Of a stretch of DNA of 64,000 nt, positions 34,913 through 46,373 are shown in pieces. Position numbers and translations under genes: made by a program. The DNA lies in NCBI RefSeq assembly GCF_015712165.1, contig NZ_JADPZX010000001.1, forward strand, positions 7,335,501-7,399,500, read 5' to 3'. Every line of letters starts with the position of its first letter. Position 1 is the stretch's first letter. This DNA comes from Streptomyces spinoverrucosus (GTDB taxonomy: Bacteria > Actinomycetota > Actinomycetes > Streptomycetales > Streptomycetaceae). Below the pieces are notes generated by a model. That model was not told the origin of the DNA and did not search any database. It worked only from the letters and a program-made list of their open reading frames with translations.

Positions 34913-35350
34913 ATGAGCCACGTACCGAATCTTGCCGAGGGATACGAGATCTCCACCGAAACCGGGCGGATCGACGCCGAGCGGGTGCACCGGTGGCTGT
35001 CGACCGACGCGTACTGGGCGATCGGGCGGTCGCGGGAGCAGCAGGATCGGGCCGTCGCCGGGTCGCTCAACTTCGGGGTGTACGAGACCGTTTCGGGGCA
35101 GCAGGTCGCGTATGCGCGGATCATCACCGACATGGCGACCTTCGCGTGGTTGTGCGATGTGTATGTCGACCCGTCGGTGCGGGGCAAGGGCATCGGTACG
35201 GCGCTGGTCGAGGCGGTGCGGGAGCATCTGCGGCCGCACGGGCTGCGCCGCATACTGCTGGCCACGCACGATGCGCACGGTGTGTACGAGAAGGTCGGAT
35301 TCGAGCCGCTGGCGCGGCCGGACGAGTGGATGGCGCTGTATTTCGAGTGA
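34913..35350 (+). CDS. GNAT-family N-acetyltransferase
   Basis: 145 residues. Motif A for acetyl-CoA is VDPSVRGKGIGTALVEAV (R/Q-x2-G-x-G/A), followed by HGLRRILLATHDAHGVYEKV and the GFEPL end of the fold. The sequence resembles yeast-type or toxin-antidote-free stand-alone GNATs; substrate is unknown. It lies 41 bp after the MocR gene on the same strand and may be co-transcribed. Confidence 0.92.
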   Translation: MSHVPNLAEGYEISTETGRIDAERVHRWLSTDAYWAIGRSREQQDRAVAGSLNFGVYETVSGQQVAYARIITDMATFAWLCDVYVDPSVRGKGIGTALVEAVREHLRPHGLRRILLATHDAHGVYEKVGFEPLARPDEWMALYFE

Positions 35351-35418
35351 GTTGTCCGGCTGATCCTGACCTTCCGGTAAGGTTTCGCGGCGCCTCCATA
35401 ACTCACGTGTAACACCTC

Positions 35419-35447
35419 TTGACCTGCCCACTCTCCGGGCACACGAT
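35419..35447 (+). promoter_or_regulatory. Promoter for a leaderless mRNA
   Basis: TTGACC (35419-35424), a 17 bp spacer and CACGAT (35442-35447) form a vegetative-type promoter. Six bases separate the -10 from ATG 35454, so transcription should begin at the start codon. Confidence 0.6.
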
Positions 35448-35453
35448 CCCCGC

Positions 35454-36047
35454 ATGGCACTTCGGGTCACGTTCGTCGCCGCCGCGCGCAGCGCCCCGCT
35501 GCTCGCGGAACGCTTCGAGGACGACCGGCCGCTGGACCAGGCGGGCTGGGACGAGGTGCAGCGCGTCGCCCGCGACCTGGTGCCGCTCGCGGCGGCGGAG
35601 CTGCGCTACTGCTCACCCACACCCCGCAGCCGGGCCACCGGCGACGCCCTCGGTTACGCCCCGCTGGCACAACTCGCCCTGCGTGACTGCGACATGGGCC
35701 GCTGGCGCGGGCTCACGCTGGGGGAGGCGATGGCCCGGGAGCCGGAGGCGGTGGACGCCTGGCTCGCCGACCCCCGCTCCACACCGCACGGCGGTGAGTC
35801 CCTGCTCGGCTTCATCGCCCGCGTCGGCCACTGGCTGGACACCAGGCCCGTCGAGGACGGGGGCAGAATCGTCGCCGTGGCCGAGCCCTCGGTGATCCGC
35901 GCCGCCCTGGTGTACGCCCTGAAGGCACCGCCCGCGACGTTCTGGAACCTCGACGTCTGCTCCCTGTCCGCGACCACCGTCACCGGCCGCGCCGGGCGCT
36001 GGAACCTGCGGTTCGAAGGCGGCCCGACTCAGGCCGTACGCGCGTAG
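35454..36047 (+). CDS. Histidine-phosphatase-fold protein lacking the catalytic histidines
   Basis: 197 residues of the phosphoglycerate mutase/histidine phosphatase fold: YCSPTPRSRATGDAL matches the usual SSPLxRA motif, and TPHGGESLLGFIARVGHWLD matches the acidic loop. However, the N-terminal RHG triad is replaced by AAR (TFVAAARSAPLL), and the second catalytic His (normally SHGGVI) by EPSVIR. Both phosphoryl-transfer histidines are therefore missing. It is probably a non-catalytic binding protein or has altered chemistry. ATG 35454 is leaderless. The 3' end overlaps the convergent DUF6314 gene by 19 bp. Confidence 0.85.
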   Translation: MALRVTFVAAARSAPLLAERFEDDRPLDQAGWDEVQRVARDLVPLAAAELRYCSPTPRSRATGDALGYAPLAQLALRDCDMGRWRGLTLGEAMAREPEAVDAWLADPRSTPHGGESLLGFIARVGHWLDTRPVEDGGRIVAVAEPSVIRAALVYALKAPPATFWNLDVCSLSATTVTGRAGRWNLRFEGGPTQAVRA

Positions 36048-36493
36048 TCCGTCGTCAGTACGAGGTCCTTGGCCGGGCCGCGCACCCGCCACACCGTCCG
36101 CCAGTGGTCCGCGTCCCGGACGGTGAACTCGCCCCGGTAGAGGTCGGCCGAGCAGGGATGGTCGGTGAGGTGCCGGCCGGTGGTCAGGTCGAGGTCGTGG
36201 AAGGGGCGGCCGTCGGCGAAGCGGACCCGCGCCGTGCCGTGCGCGGGGCCGGGCAGGTAGCGGAGCGTCCGCTCGGCCGGCCGGGCCACGCCCTGCCAGA
36301 CGAAACTGCCGGACTCCTCGTGCAGCAGACCGCCGCACTCCAGCAGGCCGCTGTCGCCCTCCAGCGGCCCGAAGACCGTCGTCCCCTCGAACCGCCCCTC
36401 GTCCCCGCTCGCGAGATCCCGCACGGACCGCTCCACCCGCCAGCGCCCGGCGAGATACGCCAGCACATCCGGCACCGGCCAGAACTCGCCCAT
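36029..36493 (-). CDS. DUF6314-like small protein
   Basis: 154 residues, no signal peptide. DVLAYLAGRWRVERSVRDLA opens a lipocalin-like beta-barrel pattern with conserved GDEGRFEGTTVF, HEESGSFVWQG and FHDLDLTTGRHLTDHPCSAD segments. Relatives are found across Streptomyces, often annotated DUF6314; function is unknown. I chose ATG 36493 because GGAGAG lies 9-10 bp upstream and homologous N-termini begin near here; the upstream extension is rich in Arg/Asn and lies in the divergent promoter. It converges with the phosphatase-fold gene. Confidence 0.8.
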   Translation of the reverse strand: MGEFWPVPDVLAYLAGRWRVERSVRDLASGDEGRFEGTTVFGPLEGDSGLLECGGLLHEESGSFVWQGVARPAERTLRYLPGPAHGTARVRFADGRPFHDLDLTTGRHLTDHPCSADLYRGEFTVRDADHWRTVWRVRGPAKDLVLTTDYARTA

Positions 36494-36533
36494 CACGATC
36501 CGCTCTCCGTCCCGTCCGTTGTTGCGCGACCCA

Positions 36534-36562
36534 TTGACGCGCCTCCGCCCCCTCCCTATCTT
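36534..36562 (+). promoter_or_regulatory. Promoter of the arabinofuranosidase gene
   Basis: TTGACG (36534-36539), a 17 bp spacer and TATCTT (36557-36562) form a good housekeeping promoter. The leader would be about 90 nt. Confidence 0.65.
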
Positions 36563-36587
36563 GCCGTTCGAAGTGCTGACCAACGTC

Positions 36588-36597
36588 CGATATATCG
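36588..36597. promoter_or_regulatory. CGATATATCG palindrome, candidate sugar-regulator operator
   Basis: A 10 bp perfect palindrome, unusually AT-rich, in the 5' leader about 25 bp after the predicted transcription start. Flanking GTTCGA and TCGAAC extend the symmetry loosely. It suggests repression by a local or distant regulator of pentose use. Confidence 0.5.
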
Positions 36598-36657
36598 AAC
36601 AACGACTGCTCTATCAGCTCTCTGTCCGGGCAACTCCCACCGAGCCGCGGAGTATCC

Positions 36658-39132
36658 ATGTCACGCACCCGCTGGAGACTCGGCCTGACGGTCACCGCCT
36701 GTCTGGTGGCCGCCGCCGTAGTCCCCGCCCCCGCGCACGCCGAGGCCGTCAGCGACTACGAGATCACCCTCGACCCGACGGCGACAGGCGCGACGATCGA
36801 CGACACGATGTACGGCGTCTTCTTCGAGGACATCAACCGGGCCGCCGACGGCGGTCTGTACGCCGAGCTCGTGCAGAACCGCTCCTTCGAGTACTCCACC
36901 GCCGACAACGGCTCCTACACCCCGCTGACCTCCTGGGCGGTCGACGGCACGGGGCAGGTGGTCGACGACGACGGACGGCTCAACGAGCGCAACCGCAACT
37001 ACCTCTCCCTGGGCGCCGCCTCCGCCGTGACCAACGTCGGCTACAACACCGGCATCCGGGTCGACAAGGGCAAGAAGTACGACTTCTCGGTGTGGGCCCG
37101 CGCCACGTCCGGCACCACCCTCACCGTCTCCCTCAAGGACGCCGCCGGCGAGCTGGCCAGTGCCCGCCAGGTGGCCGCGAAGGGTGCCTGGAAGAAATAC
37201 ACCGCCACCTTCACCGCGACCCGCACCAGCAACCGCGGCCGCCTCACCGTCGCCGCCACCGAGGCCGCCGCCCTCGACATGGTGTCGCTGTTCCCCCGCG
37301 ACACCTACAAGAACCAGCCGGGCGGCCTGCGCAAGGACCTCGCCGAGAAGATCGAGGCACTCGACCCCGCCTTCGTCCGCTTCCCCGGCGGCTGCCTGGT
37401 CAACACCGGCTCCATGCAGGACTACAGCGAGGCGTCCGGCTGGCAGCGCAAGCGGTCGTACCAGTGGAAGGACACCATCGGCCCGGTCGAGCAGCGCGCC
37501 ACGAACGCCAACTTCTGGGGCTACAACCAGAGCTACGGCCTCGGCTACTACGAGTACTTCCGCTTCTCCGAGGACATCGGCGCCATGCCGCTGCCCGTCG
37601 TCCCCGCCCTGGTCACCGGCTGCGGCCAGAACCGCGCCACCGACGACGAGGCGCTCCTCCAGCGGCACATCCAGGACACCCTCGACCTCATCGAGTTCGC
37701 CAACGGTCCCGTGACCAGCACCTGGGGCAGGAAGCGCGCCGAGATGGGCCACCCCAGGCCCTTCCACCTCACCCACATCGGCGTCGGCAACGAGGAGAAC
37801 CTGCCGGTCGAGTTCTTCGCCCGCTTCCAGAAGTTCCGCGCCGCGATCGAGGCCAAGTACCCCGACATCACGGTCGTCTCCAACTCCGGCCCGGACGACA
37901 CGGGCACGACCTTCGACACCGCCTGGAAGCTCAACCGCGAGGGCAAGGTCGACATGGTCGACGAGCACTACTACAACAGCCCGCAGTGGTTCCTGCAGAA
38001 CAACGACCGCTACGACAGCTACGACCGCCAGGGCCCCAAGGTGTTCCTCGGCGAGTACGCCTCCCAGGGCAACGCCTGGCACAACGCCCTCGCCGAGGCC
38101 GCGTACATGACCGGCCTGGAGCGCAACGCGGACATCGTCAAGCTCGCCTCGTACGCGCCGCTGCTCGCCAACGAGGACTACGTGCAGTGGCGCCCGGACA
38201 TGATCTGGTTCAACAACCACGCCTCCTGGGCCTCGGCCAACTACGAGGTCCAGAGACTGTTCATGACGAACGTCGGCGACCGGGTCGTGCCCTCCACGGC
38301 GACCACCACACCGGACGTCAGCAGCCCCATCTCCGGCGCCGTCGGCCTGTCGACGTGGGCGACCAGCGCGGCGTACGACGACGTGAAGGTCACCGCCGCC
38401 GACGGCACCACGCTGCTCAGCGACGACTTCTCCGGTGACGCCTCGCGGTGGCAGCACACCGGGGGCGGCAGCTGGAGCATCCAGGACGGGGCGTACGTGC
38501 AGACCGACGCCGCCGCCGAGAACACCATGGTCACCGCCGGCGACCCGGCGTGGCAGGACTACGACCTGCATGTGAAGGCCACCAAGAAGTCCGGCAAGGA
38601 GGGCTTCCTGGTCGCCTTCGGCGTCAAGGACACCGGCAACTACTACTGGTGGAACCTGGGCGGCTGGAACAACACCCAGTCCGCCGTCGAGAAGGCCGTG
38701 GACGGCGGCAAGACGACCGTCGTGTCCAAGGCCGGGTCGATCGAGACGGGCCGGGCGTACGACCTCGACATCAAGGTGCGCGGCCGACAGGTGAGCCTCT
38801 ACCTGGACGGACAGCTGTGGAGCAGCTTCACCGACAACAAGCCGGCCGAGCCCTTCCGCCAGGTCGTCACCGAGGACGACCGCACCGGTGACCTGATCGT
38901 CAAGGTCGTCAACGCCCAGTCCTCGGCCGCCCGCACGGCCATCGACCTGGGCGGCGCCAAGGTCGCGTCCCGGGCCCGGGTGACCACGCTGGCCGCCGCG
39001 CCGGAGGACGTGAACACCGAGACGGACACGCCGGTCAGCCCGGCGAGGTCCACCTTCTCGGGGGTCGCGGACAAGTTCACGTACACCTTCCCCGCGAACT
39101 CCGTCACGTTCCTGCGGATCAAGCAGCGGTGA
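36658..39132 (+). CDS. Secreted alpha-L-arabinofuranosidase (GH51) with accessory beta-sandwich domains
   Basis: 824 residues. A Sec signal peptide (1-28, ending AHAEA) is followed by a carbohydrate-binding-like sandwich (about 75-205, GIRVDKGKKYDFSVWARATS) inserted in the GH51 fold. The barrel carries FVRFPGGCLVNTGSM and HIGVGNEENLP, where the acid/base Glu is the second of NEE; the nucleophile Glu is in VFLGEYASQG. A second sandwich (about 575-715, LLSDDFSGDASRWQHTGGGS) resembles the 3-keto-disaccharide hydrolase/LamG type. The C-terminus closes the GH51 beta domain. It should release arabinose from plant arabinoxylan or arabinan outside the cell. No transporter genes are adjacent. Confidence 0.93.
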   Translation: MSRTRWRLGLTVTACLVAAAVVPAPAHAEAVSDYEITLDPTATGATIDDTMYGVFFEDINRAADGGLYAELVQNRSFEYSTADNGSYTPLTSWAVDGTGQVVDDDGRLNERNRNYLSLGAASAVTNVGYNTGIRVDKGKKYDFSVWARATSGTTLTVSLKDAAGELASARQVAAKGAWKKYTATFTATRTSNRGRLTVAATEAAALDMVSLFPRDTYKNQPGGLRKDLAEKIEALDPAFVRFPGGCLVNTGSMQDYSEASGWQRKRSYQWKDTIGPVEQRATNANFWGYNQSYGLGYYEYFRFSEDIGAMPLPVVPALVTGCGQNRATDDEALLQRHIQDTLDLIEFANGPVTSTWGRKRAEMGHPRPFHLTHIGVGNEENLPVEFFARFQKFRAAIEAKYPDITVVSNSGPDDTGTTFDTAWKLNREGKVDMVDEHYYNSPQWFLQNNDRYDSYDRQGPKVFLGEYASQGNAWHNALAEAAYMTGLERNADIVKLASYAPLLANEDYVQWRPDMIWFNNHASWASANYEVQRLFMTNVGDRVVPSTATTTPDVSSPISGAVGLSTWATSAAYDDVKVTAADGTTLLSDDFSGDASRWQHTGGGSWSIQDGAYVQTDAAAENTMVTAGDPAWQDYDLHVKATKKSGKEGFLVAFGVKDTGNYYWWNLGGWNNTQSAVEKAVDGGKTTVVSKAGSIETGRAYDLDIKVRGRQVSLYLDGQLWSSFTDNKPAEPFRQVVTEDDRTGDLIVKVVNAQSSAARTAIDLGGAKVASRARVTTLAAAPEDVNTETDTPVSPARSTFSGVADKFTYTFPANSVTFLRIKQR

Positions 39133-39135
39133 CCC

Positions 39136-39180
39136 GCCGGGCGGCTCGGGCGACGCCGATGTGCGCCCGGGCCGCCCGGC
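39136..39180 (+). terminator. Terminator after the arabinofuranosidase gene
   Basis: GCCGGGCGGCTCGGGCG and CGCCCGGGCCGCCCGGC pair at 16 of 17 positions. It begins 4 bp after the stop codon. Confidence 0.85.
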
Positions 39181-39289
39181 TCGCGTGGCCTCCTTTGGCA
39201 AAGATTCGGCTGCTCGTCCCCTTGCCGTCATCGGCGTCGGGGGAGGGCGGCTGGATGGTGCGGTCCGATTGCGTGGGCTGACGGGCGGT

Positions 39290-41515
<2,226 letters not shown>

Positions 41516-41519
<4 letters not shown>

Positions 41520-42424
41520 CCACGACCCGCAAACACACCGCGCTGCCCAAGGCGCAGATCCTCATCGAGGCGCTGCCCTGGCTGACCCGGCACCACGGCA
41601 AGACGGTCGTCATCAAGTTCGGCGGCAACGCCATGGTGAACGAGGAGCTGAAGGCCGCCTTCGCGCAGGACGTCGTCTTCCTGCGGCACGCCGGCCTCAA
41701 GCCGGTCGTCGTGCACGGCGGCGGCCCGCAGATCAGTCGGGCGCTCGACAAACACGGCATCGTCAGCGAGTTCAAGGCGGGCCTGCGCGTCACCACCGAG
41801 GACGCCATGGACGTCGTACGCATGGTGCTGGCCGGGCAGGTGCAGCGGGAGCTGGTCGGGCTGCTCAACCAGCATGGGCCGCTCGCCGTCGGTCTCACCG
41901 GCGAGGACGCGCACACCATGACCGCCACCAAGCACCAGCCCCGGATCGACGGCGAGCTCGTCGACATCGGGCGGGTCGGCGAGATCACCGAGATCGACAC
42001 GGGCGCGATCGAGGCACTGCTCGCGGACGGCCGGATCCCGGTCGTGTCGTCGATCGCCCGTTCCCAGGACGACGGACATGTCTACAACGTCAATGCTGAT
42101 ACGGCGGCTGCGGCACTCGCTGCTGCTCTGGGCGCCGAGACCCTCATGGTCCTCACGGACGTCGAGGGCCTCTACGAGGACTGGCCCAACAGCGACGAGG
42201 TGATCAGCCGCCTCACCGCTTCCCAGCTGGAGAAGCTGCTGCCGGAGCTGTCGTCCGGCATGGTGCCGAAGATGGAGGGCTGTCTGCACGCCGTACGCAA
42301 CGGGGTGCGCAATGCCCGCGTCATCGACGGCCGGGTCCAGCACTCGATCCTGCTGGAGATCTTCACCGACGAGGGCATCGGCACGATGGTCGTGCCGGAC
42401 GCGCATGAGGGGGACGCCGGATGA
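41516..42424 (+). CDS. argB: Acetylglutamate kinase
   Basis: 302 residues. It phosphorylates N-acetylglutamate (step 2) and is usually the arginine-inhibited step. The glycine loop is [13 protein letters not shown] and [33 protein letters not shown] binds ATP, and the C-terminal helix region carries the arginine-sensing features of hexameric kinases, along with the N-terminal helix ([17 protein letters not shown]). ATG 41516 overlaps the argJ stop; it overlaps argD by 4 bases. Confidence 0.98.
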
Positions 42425-43620
42425 GCGCCAACCAGGAACTGACCGCCCGGTGGCAGGGCGCGCTCATGAACAACTACGGCACCCCGCGACTGCCGCTCGT
42501 ACGCGGCGCGGGCGCGCGCGTGTGGGACGCCGACGGCAAGGAGTACGTCGACTTCGTCGGCGGTATCGCCGTCAACGCGCTCGGACACGCGCACCCCGCG
42601 GTCGTCGAGGCGGTCAGCAGGCAGATCGCCTCCCTGGGCCACATCTCCAACCTGTTCGTCGCCGAGCCGCCCGTCGCGCTCGCCGAGCGGCTCCTTCAGC
42701 TGTTCGGCCGGGACGGCAAGGTCTTCTTCTGCAACTCCGGAGCCGAGGCCAACGAGGGCGCCTTCAAGATCGGTCGGCTGACCGGGCGGACCCACATGGT
42801 CGCCACCGAGGGCGGCTTCCACGGCCGTACCATGGGCGCCCTCGCGCTCACCGGCCAGCCCGCCAAGCAGCAGCCCTTCCTGCCGCTGCCCGGTGACGTC
42901 ACGCACGTCCCGTACGGCGATGCCCAGGCGCTGGCCGCGGCGGTCACCGAGGAGACGGCCCTGGTCGTCATCGAGCCGATCCAGGGCGAGAACGGGGTCG
43001 TCGTCCCGCCCGCCGGCTATCTGAAGGCGGCCCGGGCCATCACGGCCGCGACCGGATCTCTGCTGGTCCTCGACGAGGTGCAGACCGGCGTCGGGCGGAC
43101 CGGACACTGGTTCGAGTACCAGGCGCACGAGGGCGTCCTGCCGGACGTCGTCACACTCGCCAAGGGCCTCGGCGGCGGGCTGCCGCTGGGCGCCACGGTG
43201 GCCTTCGGGCGGGCGGCCGAGCTGCTCCAGCCCGGTCAGCACGGCACGACCTTCGGCGGCAACCCCGTCGCCTGCGCCGCCGGACTCGCCGTTCTCGACG
43301 CCATCGCGAACGAGGGACTGCTGGAGAACGTCAAGCGGCAGAGCGAGAAGTTGCGGGACGGAATCGAGTCTCTGAACCATGGATTGATCGACCATGTCCG
43401 GGGTGCGGGCCTCCTCCTGGGTATCGTGCTCACCAAGCCGCTCGCGCCGCAGGTGCAGCAGGCGGCTCAGGACGCCGGATTCCTGGTGAACGCGCCCGCC
43501 CCCGATGTCGTACGGCTCATGCCGCCGCTGAACCTCGGCGACGACGAGGTGGAGGCGCTGCTCCGGGCGCTGCCCGGTGTCCTCGACGCAAGTCACGGGG
43601 ACGGACGAGCCGGAGAATGA
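42421..43620 (+). CDS. argD: Acetylornithine aminotransferase
   Basis: 399 residues, class III aminotransferase. It converts N-acetylglutamate semialdehyde to N-acetylornithine with glutamate and [23 protein letters not shown] binds PLP phosphate; [15 protein letters not shown] holds the PLP-ring Asp; the Schiff-base Lys is in [16 protein letters not shown]. The ATG overlaps the argB stop. argR follows after 7 bp. Confidence 0.97.
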   Translation: MSANQELTARWQGALMNNYGTPRLPLVRGAGARVWDADGKEYVDFVGGIAVNALGHAHPAVVEAVSRQIASLGHISNLFVAEPPVALAERLLQLFGRDGKVFFCNSGAEANEGAFKIGRLTGRTHMVATEGGFHGRTMGALALTGQPAKQQPFLPLPGDVTHVPYGDAQALAAAVTEETALVVIEPIQGENGVVVPPAGYLKAARAITAATGSLLVLDEVQTGVGRTGHWFEYQAHEGVLPDVVTLAKGLGGGLPLGATVAFGRAAELLQPGQHGTTFGGNPVACAAGLAVLDAIANEGLLENVKRQSEKLRDGIESLNHGLIDHVRGAGLLLGIVLTKPLAPQVQQAAQDAGFLVNAPAPDVVRLMPPLNLGDDEVEALLRALPGVLDASHGDGRAGE

Positions 43621-43627
43621 GACGACG

Positions 43628-44173
43628 ATGAGCCACGCGCAGGACCACGGGCAGACGGGGGTCAACGGGCCTGCCGTGCCGCAGACCCGCACCGCACGCC
43701 ACCGCCGGATCGTGGACATCCTCAACCGGCAACCGGTGCGCTCCCAGAGCCAGTTGGCGAAGCTGCTCGCCGACGACGGGCTGACCGTCACGCAGGCGAC
43801 GCTCTCCCGGGACCTGGACGAGCTGAACGCGGTGAAGATCCGCAACAACGACGGCGACCTCATCTACGCGGTGCCCAGCGAGGGCGGTTTCCGCACGCCG
43901 CGCGCGCCGCTGGGGGAGTCGGCGAAGGAGGAGCGGATGCGGCGCCTGTCCCAGGAGCTGCTGATCTCCGCCGAGGCGTCCGCCAACCTCGTGGTCCTGC
44001 GCACCCCGCCGGGTGCCGCCCAGTTCCTCGCCTCGGCGATCGACCAGGCCGAACTGCACGACATCCTGGGCACCATCGCCGGCGACGACACGCTGCTGCT
44101 GATCAGCCGTCAGCCGGACGGGGGACAGGCCCTCGCCGACCATCTGCTGCGGCTGGCGCAGAACGGCCACTGA
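43628..44173 (+). CDS. argR: Arginine repressor ArgR
   Basis: 181 residues. The winged HTH (about 22-90) reads [20 protein letters not shown] and [20 protein letters not shown]; the C-terminal hexamerisation domain binds arginine, with [20 protein letters not shown] matching the GTIAGDDT motif. It represses arg genes through ARG boxes when arginine is present. Candidate boxes are seen upstream of argC and argG. Lying at the end of its own operon makes it autoregulated. ATG 43628 is 7 bp after argD. Confidence 0.97.
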   Translation: MSHAQDHGQTGVNGPAVPQTRTARHRRIVDILNRQPVRSQSQLAKLLADDGLTVTQATLSRDLDELNAVKIRNNDGDLIYAVPSEGGFRTPRAPLGESAKEERMRRLSQELLISAEASANLVVLRTPPGAAQFLASAIDQAELHDILGTIAGDDTLLLISRQPDGGQALADHLLRLAQNGH

Positions 44174-44606
44174 GCCGGTCCTTTCGCGCGCGCATCCCAC
44201 CCGACTCCGCCGCCCGCAGCAGGCGGCGGAAGGTCGGGCATTCCATATGGCTGGGCGCGGGGCAGTCCGCCGCGTGCCGCAGTCCGTCGCGCATGGCGGT
44301 CAGCCGGCGGATCGTCTCGTCCAGCTCGTCCGCCTTCGCCGTCAGCGTCCCCCGGTCGATCCGGGGCCGGCCGTCCGGCGCGAACATCAGCGCGATCTCG
44401 TCGAGTGAGAAACCGGCGGCGCGGCCCATCGCGATCAGCGCCAGCCGCTGCGTCACGCCCGGATCGAAGACACGCCGACCGGCCCGTCTGCCGGTCGAGA
44501 CGATCAGGCCCTTCTCCTCGTAGAAGCGGAGGGTCGACGCGGGCACGCCGGAACGCCGTGCCACTTCCGCTATGTCCGGATGACCCATAGGGTCCGGATC
44601 GCCCAT
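44103..44606 (-). CDS. MerR-family transcriptional regulator
   Basis: 167 residues. The MerR HTH is [20 protein letters not shown] then [20 protein letters not shown], followed by a coiled coil ([40 protein letters not shown]). The C-terminal [12 protein letters not shown] holds two Cys that could sense metal or redox. The 3' end overlaps argR by 71 bp. ATG 44606 has GAGG upstream. Divergent from a methyltransferase gene, with an operator-like repeat between. Confidence 0.9.
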   Translation of the reverse strand: MGDPDPMGHPDIAEVARRSGVPASTLRFYEEKGLIVSTGRRAGRRVFDPGVTQRLALIAMGRAAGFSLDEIALMFAPDGRPRIDRGTLTAKADELDETIRRLTAMRDGLRHAADCPAPSHMECPTFRRLLRAAESGGMRARKDRLSGRSAPAAADGRRGPVPRPADG

Positions 44607-44610
44607 GCCC

Positions 44611-44633
44611 TTGACCTCAAGTTGACTTGAACT
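44611..44633. promoter_or_regulatory. MerR-type operator
   Basis: ACCTCAAGT-TG-ACTTGAACT is an imperfect palindrome (7 of 9 arm positions) overlapping TTGACC and TTGACT, possible -35 elements for the methyltransferase gene. ACCTCAAGT arms are typical MerR-family half sites. Confidence 0.6.
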
Positions 44634-44681
44634 GGCACCGTACGACTACGGATTTTCCAGGGCAAGCGAAGGGAGCCGGTC

Positions 44682-45518
44682 ATGACCGCCGAACGCCGGG
44701 ACGCTCAGGCACTGAAGGCGCTGTGGGGCGGGGCCGCGGGGCGCAACTGGGTCGCGGCGCAGGACCTGCTCGACAGGCTGTTCAAACCGTTCGAGCCGCT
44801 GCTCGCCGAGCCGGTCGGACCCGGTGCGCGCCTCCTCGACGTCGGCTGCGGCACGGGCGCCACGACGGTCGCCGCGGCACGGCGTGCCGGCCCGGAGGGC
44901 AGCTGCGTCGGTGTCGACATCGCCGAGCCGATGGTCGAGGCCGCCCGGGCGCGCGCCGAGCGGGAGGGTGTGCCGGCCCGTTTCATCCAGGCCGACGCCG
45001 CGACCCACGCCTTCGAACCGGCCGCCTTCGACCTGGTGATCTCGCGGTTCGGCGTGATGTTCTTCGACGACTTCGCCGGCGCCTTCGCCAACCTGCGGCG
45101 CGCCGCGCGGCCCGGCGGGGGACTCCGGCTCATCGTGTGGCGCGGCCCCGAGGAGAACCCGTTCATGACGACGGCCGAGCGGGCCGCTGGACCGCTGCTG
45201 CCGAACCTGCCGCCCCGTGACCCGGACGCGCCCGGCCAGTTCGCCCTGGCGCCGGCGGAGCGGGTACGGGGCGTTCTGGAGGAGAGCGGCTGGACGGGGG
45301 TCGCCGTCGAGCCGCTCGACGTGCCGTGCGCCATGCCGGAGAAGGACCTGGAGCGCTACTTCACGCTGCTCGGCCCCGTGGGCCGGGTGCTGCACGAGGT
45401 GGACGAGCCGACGCGGGCGCGGGTCGTCGAGACGCTCCACACCGCCTTCGCCTCATACGTGCACGGGACGGAGGTCAGGTTCACGGCCGCGTGCTGGCTG
45501 GTCCGGGCCACGGCGTGA
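44682..45518 (+). CDS. Class I SAM-dependent methyltransferase
   Basis: 278 residues. Motif I is LLDVGCGTGATTVAAARRAG (residues 48-67), followed by GVDIAEPMVEAARARAERE and DLVISRFGVMFFDDF. The family (UbiE/COQ5-like) methylates small molecules; substrate is unknown. ATG 44682 has GAAGGGAG upstream. It is divergent from the MerR regulator, which probably controls it. Confidence 0.9.
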   Translation: MTAERRDAQALKALWGGAAGRNWVAAQDLLDRLFKPFEPLLAEPVGPGARLLDVGCGTGATTVAAARRAGPEGSCVGVDIAEPMVEAARARAEREGVPARFIQADAATHAFEPAAFDLVISRFGVMFFDDFAGAFANLRRAARPGGGLRLIVWRGPEENPFMTTAERAAGPLLPNLPPRDPDAPGQFALAPAERVRGVLEESGWTGVAVEPLDVPCAMPEKDLERYFTLLGPVGRVLHEVDEPTRARVVETLHTAFASYVHGTEVRFTAACWLVRATA

Positions 45519-45572
45519 GGCCGGTAGCGCCGCCGCACCTCGGCAGGTTTGGGCCTCGGCATGACCGCCCAC

Positions 45573-46373
45573 TCACCCCAGCCACCCGGCCAGCCCACCC
45601 GTGCACCACACCTCGTCCCCCGCCGTGATCAGCAGCGCCTCCACCTCCGGCAGGGACTCCAGCCAGGCCAGGCCGTCCCGCGCGCCCATCGCGAAGGCGG
45701 CCGTCGCCCAGCAGTCCGCCCAGGTCAGGCGGGGGGCGACGACCGTCACCGCGAGCAGGTCAGTCACCGCCGACTTGCCGGTGCGCGGGTCGACGATGTG
45801 GGCGCCGCGTTCGGCCGTGCCGGAGGTGGCCACGGCCAGTTCGTCGGCGCGGGCCGCCGAGACGACCGCCGCCAGCCCACCGGGCCGCAGCGGGTCCGAC
45901 ACGCCGACCCGCCAGGGCCGCTCCGCGCCGGGCACGCCCAGCAGCTGCACGTCCCCGCCGCCGTTGACGCTGACCCCGCTCGCCCCCGCCGCCGACAGCA
46001 GCCGCGCCGCCCGTTCGACGGCCCAGCCCTTGACGATCCCGGTCGGGTCCAGCCGGCCCTCGTACGTCGTGCTGAACCAGCCCTCGCTGACCCGCTCCGC
46101 CTCGGCGGCCAGCTCCAGCACCTCGGCGACCTCGGGATCGCACTCCCCGACGGTCACCTCCCCGCGGCCCAGCCGCGAGATCTGGCTGTCCTCGCGGTAG
46201 GTGCTGAACACCGCGTCGACCCGGTGCAGTCCGGCGACGGCCTCGTCGAGGGCCGCTCGCACGGCGGTGGGATCCCCGCCGCGGACGTCGAAGGAGAAGA
46301 CGGTCCCCATCACCTCCTCCGCTCGGCGTTCCGCGGCGGGAGCCTGTGCGGGTTCCGCCACCGGCTCAGCCAC
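45573..46373 (-). CDS. apbE: FAD:protein FMN transferase (ApbE family)
   Basis: About 266 residues. ApbE attaches FMN to Ser/Thr of FMN-binding domains outside the membrane. Visible motifs: EEVMGTVFSFDVRGGDP at the start of the fold, DPTGIVKGWAVERAARLL (flavin site), VNGGGDVQLLG and HIVDPRTGKSAVTDLLAVTV (metal-binding Asp/Thr region). A typical lipoprotein or Sec signal is not evident, which is unusual for ApbE. I chose GTG 46373, overlapping the preceding stop, for translational coupling; ATG 46310 would remove residues before the conserved MGT motif. Last gene of the three-gene electron-transfer operon. Confidence 0.87.
   Translation of the reverse strand: MAEPVAEPAQAPAAERRAEEVMGTVFSFDVRGGDPTAVRAALDEAVAGLHRVDAVFSTYREDSQISRLGRGEVTVGECDPEVAEVLELAAEAERVSEGWFSTTYEGRLDPTGIVKGWAVERAARLLSAAGASGVSVNGGGDVQLLGVPGAERPWRVGVSDPLRPGGLAAVVSAARADELAVATSGTAERGAHIVDPRTGKSAVTDLLAVTVVAPRLTWADCWATAAFAMGARDGLAWLESLPEVEALLITAGDEVWCTGGLAGWLG

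Noticed and set aside
36661..39231. 856-codon minus-strand frame opposite the GH51 gene
   Set aside because: Antisense shadow with repetitive Gly/Val/Asp composition; the plus strand has signal peptide and GH51 catalytic motifs.
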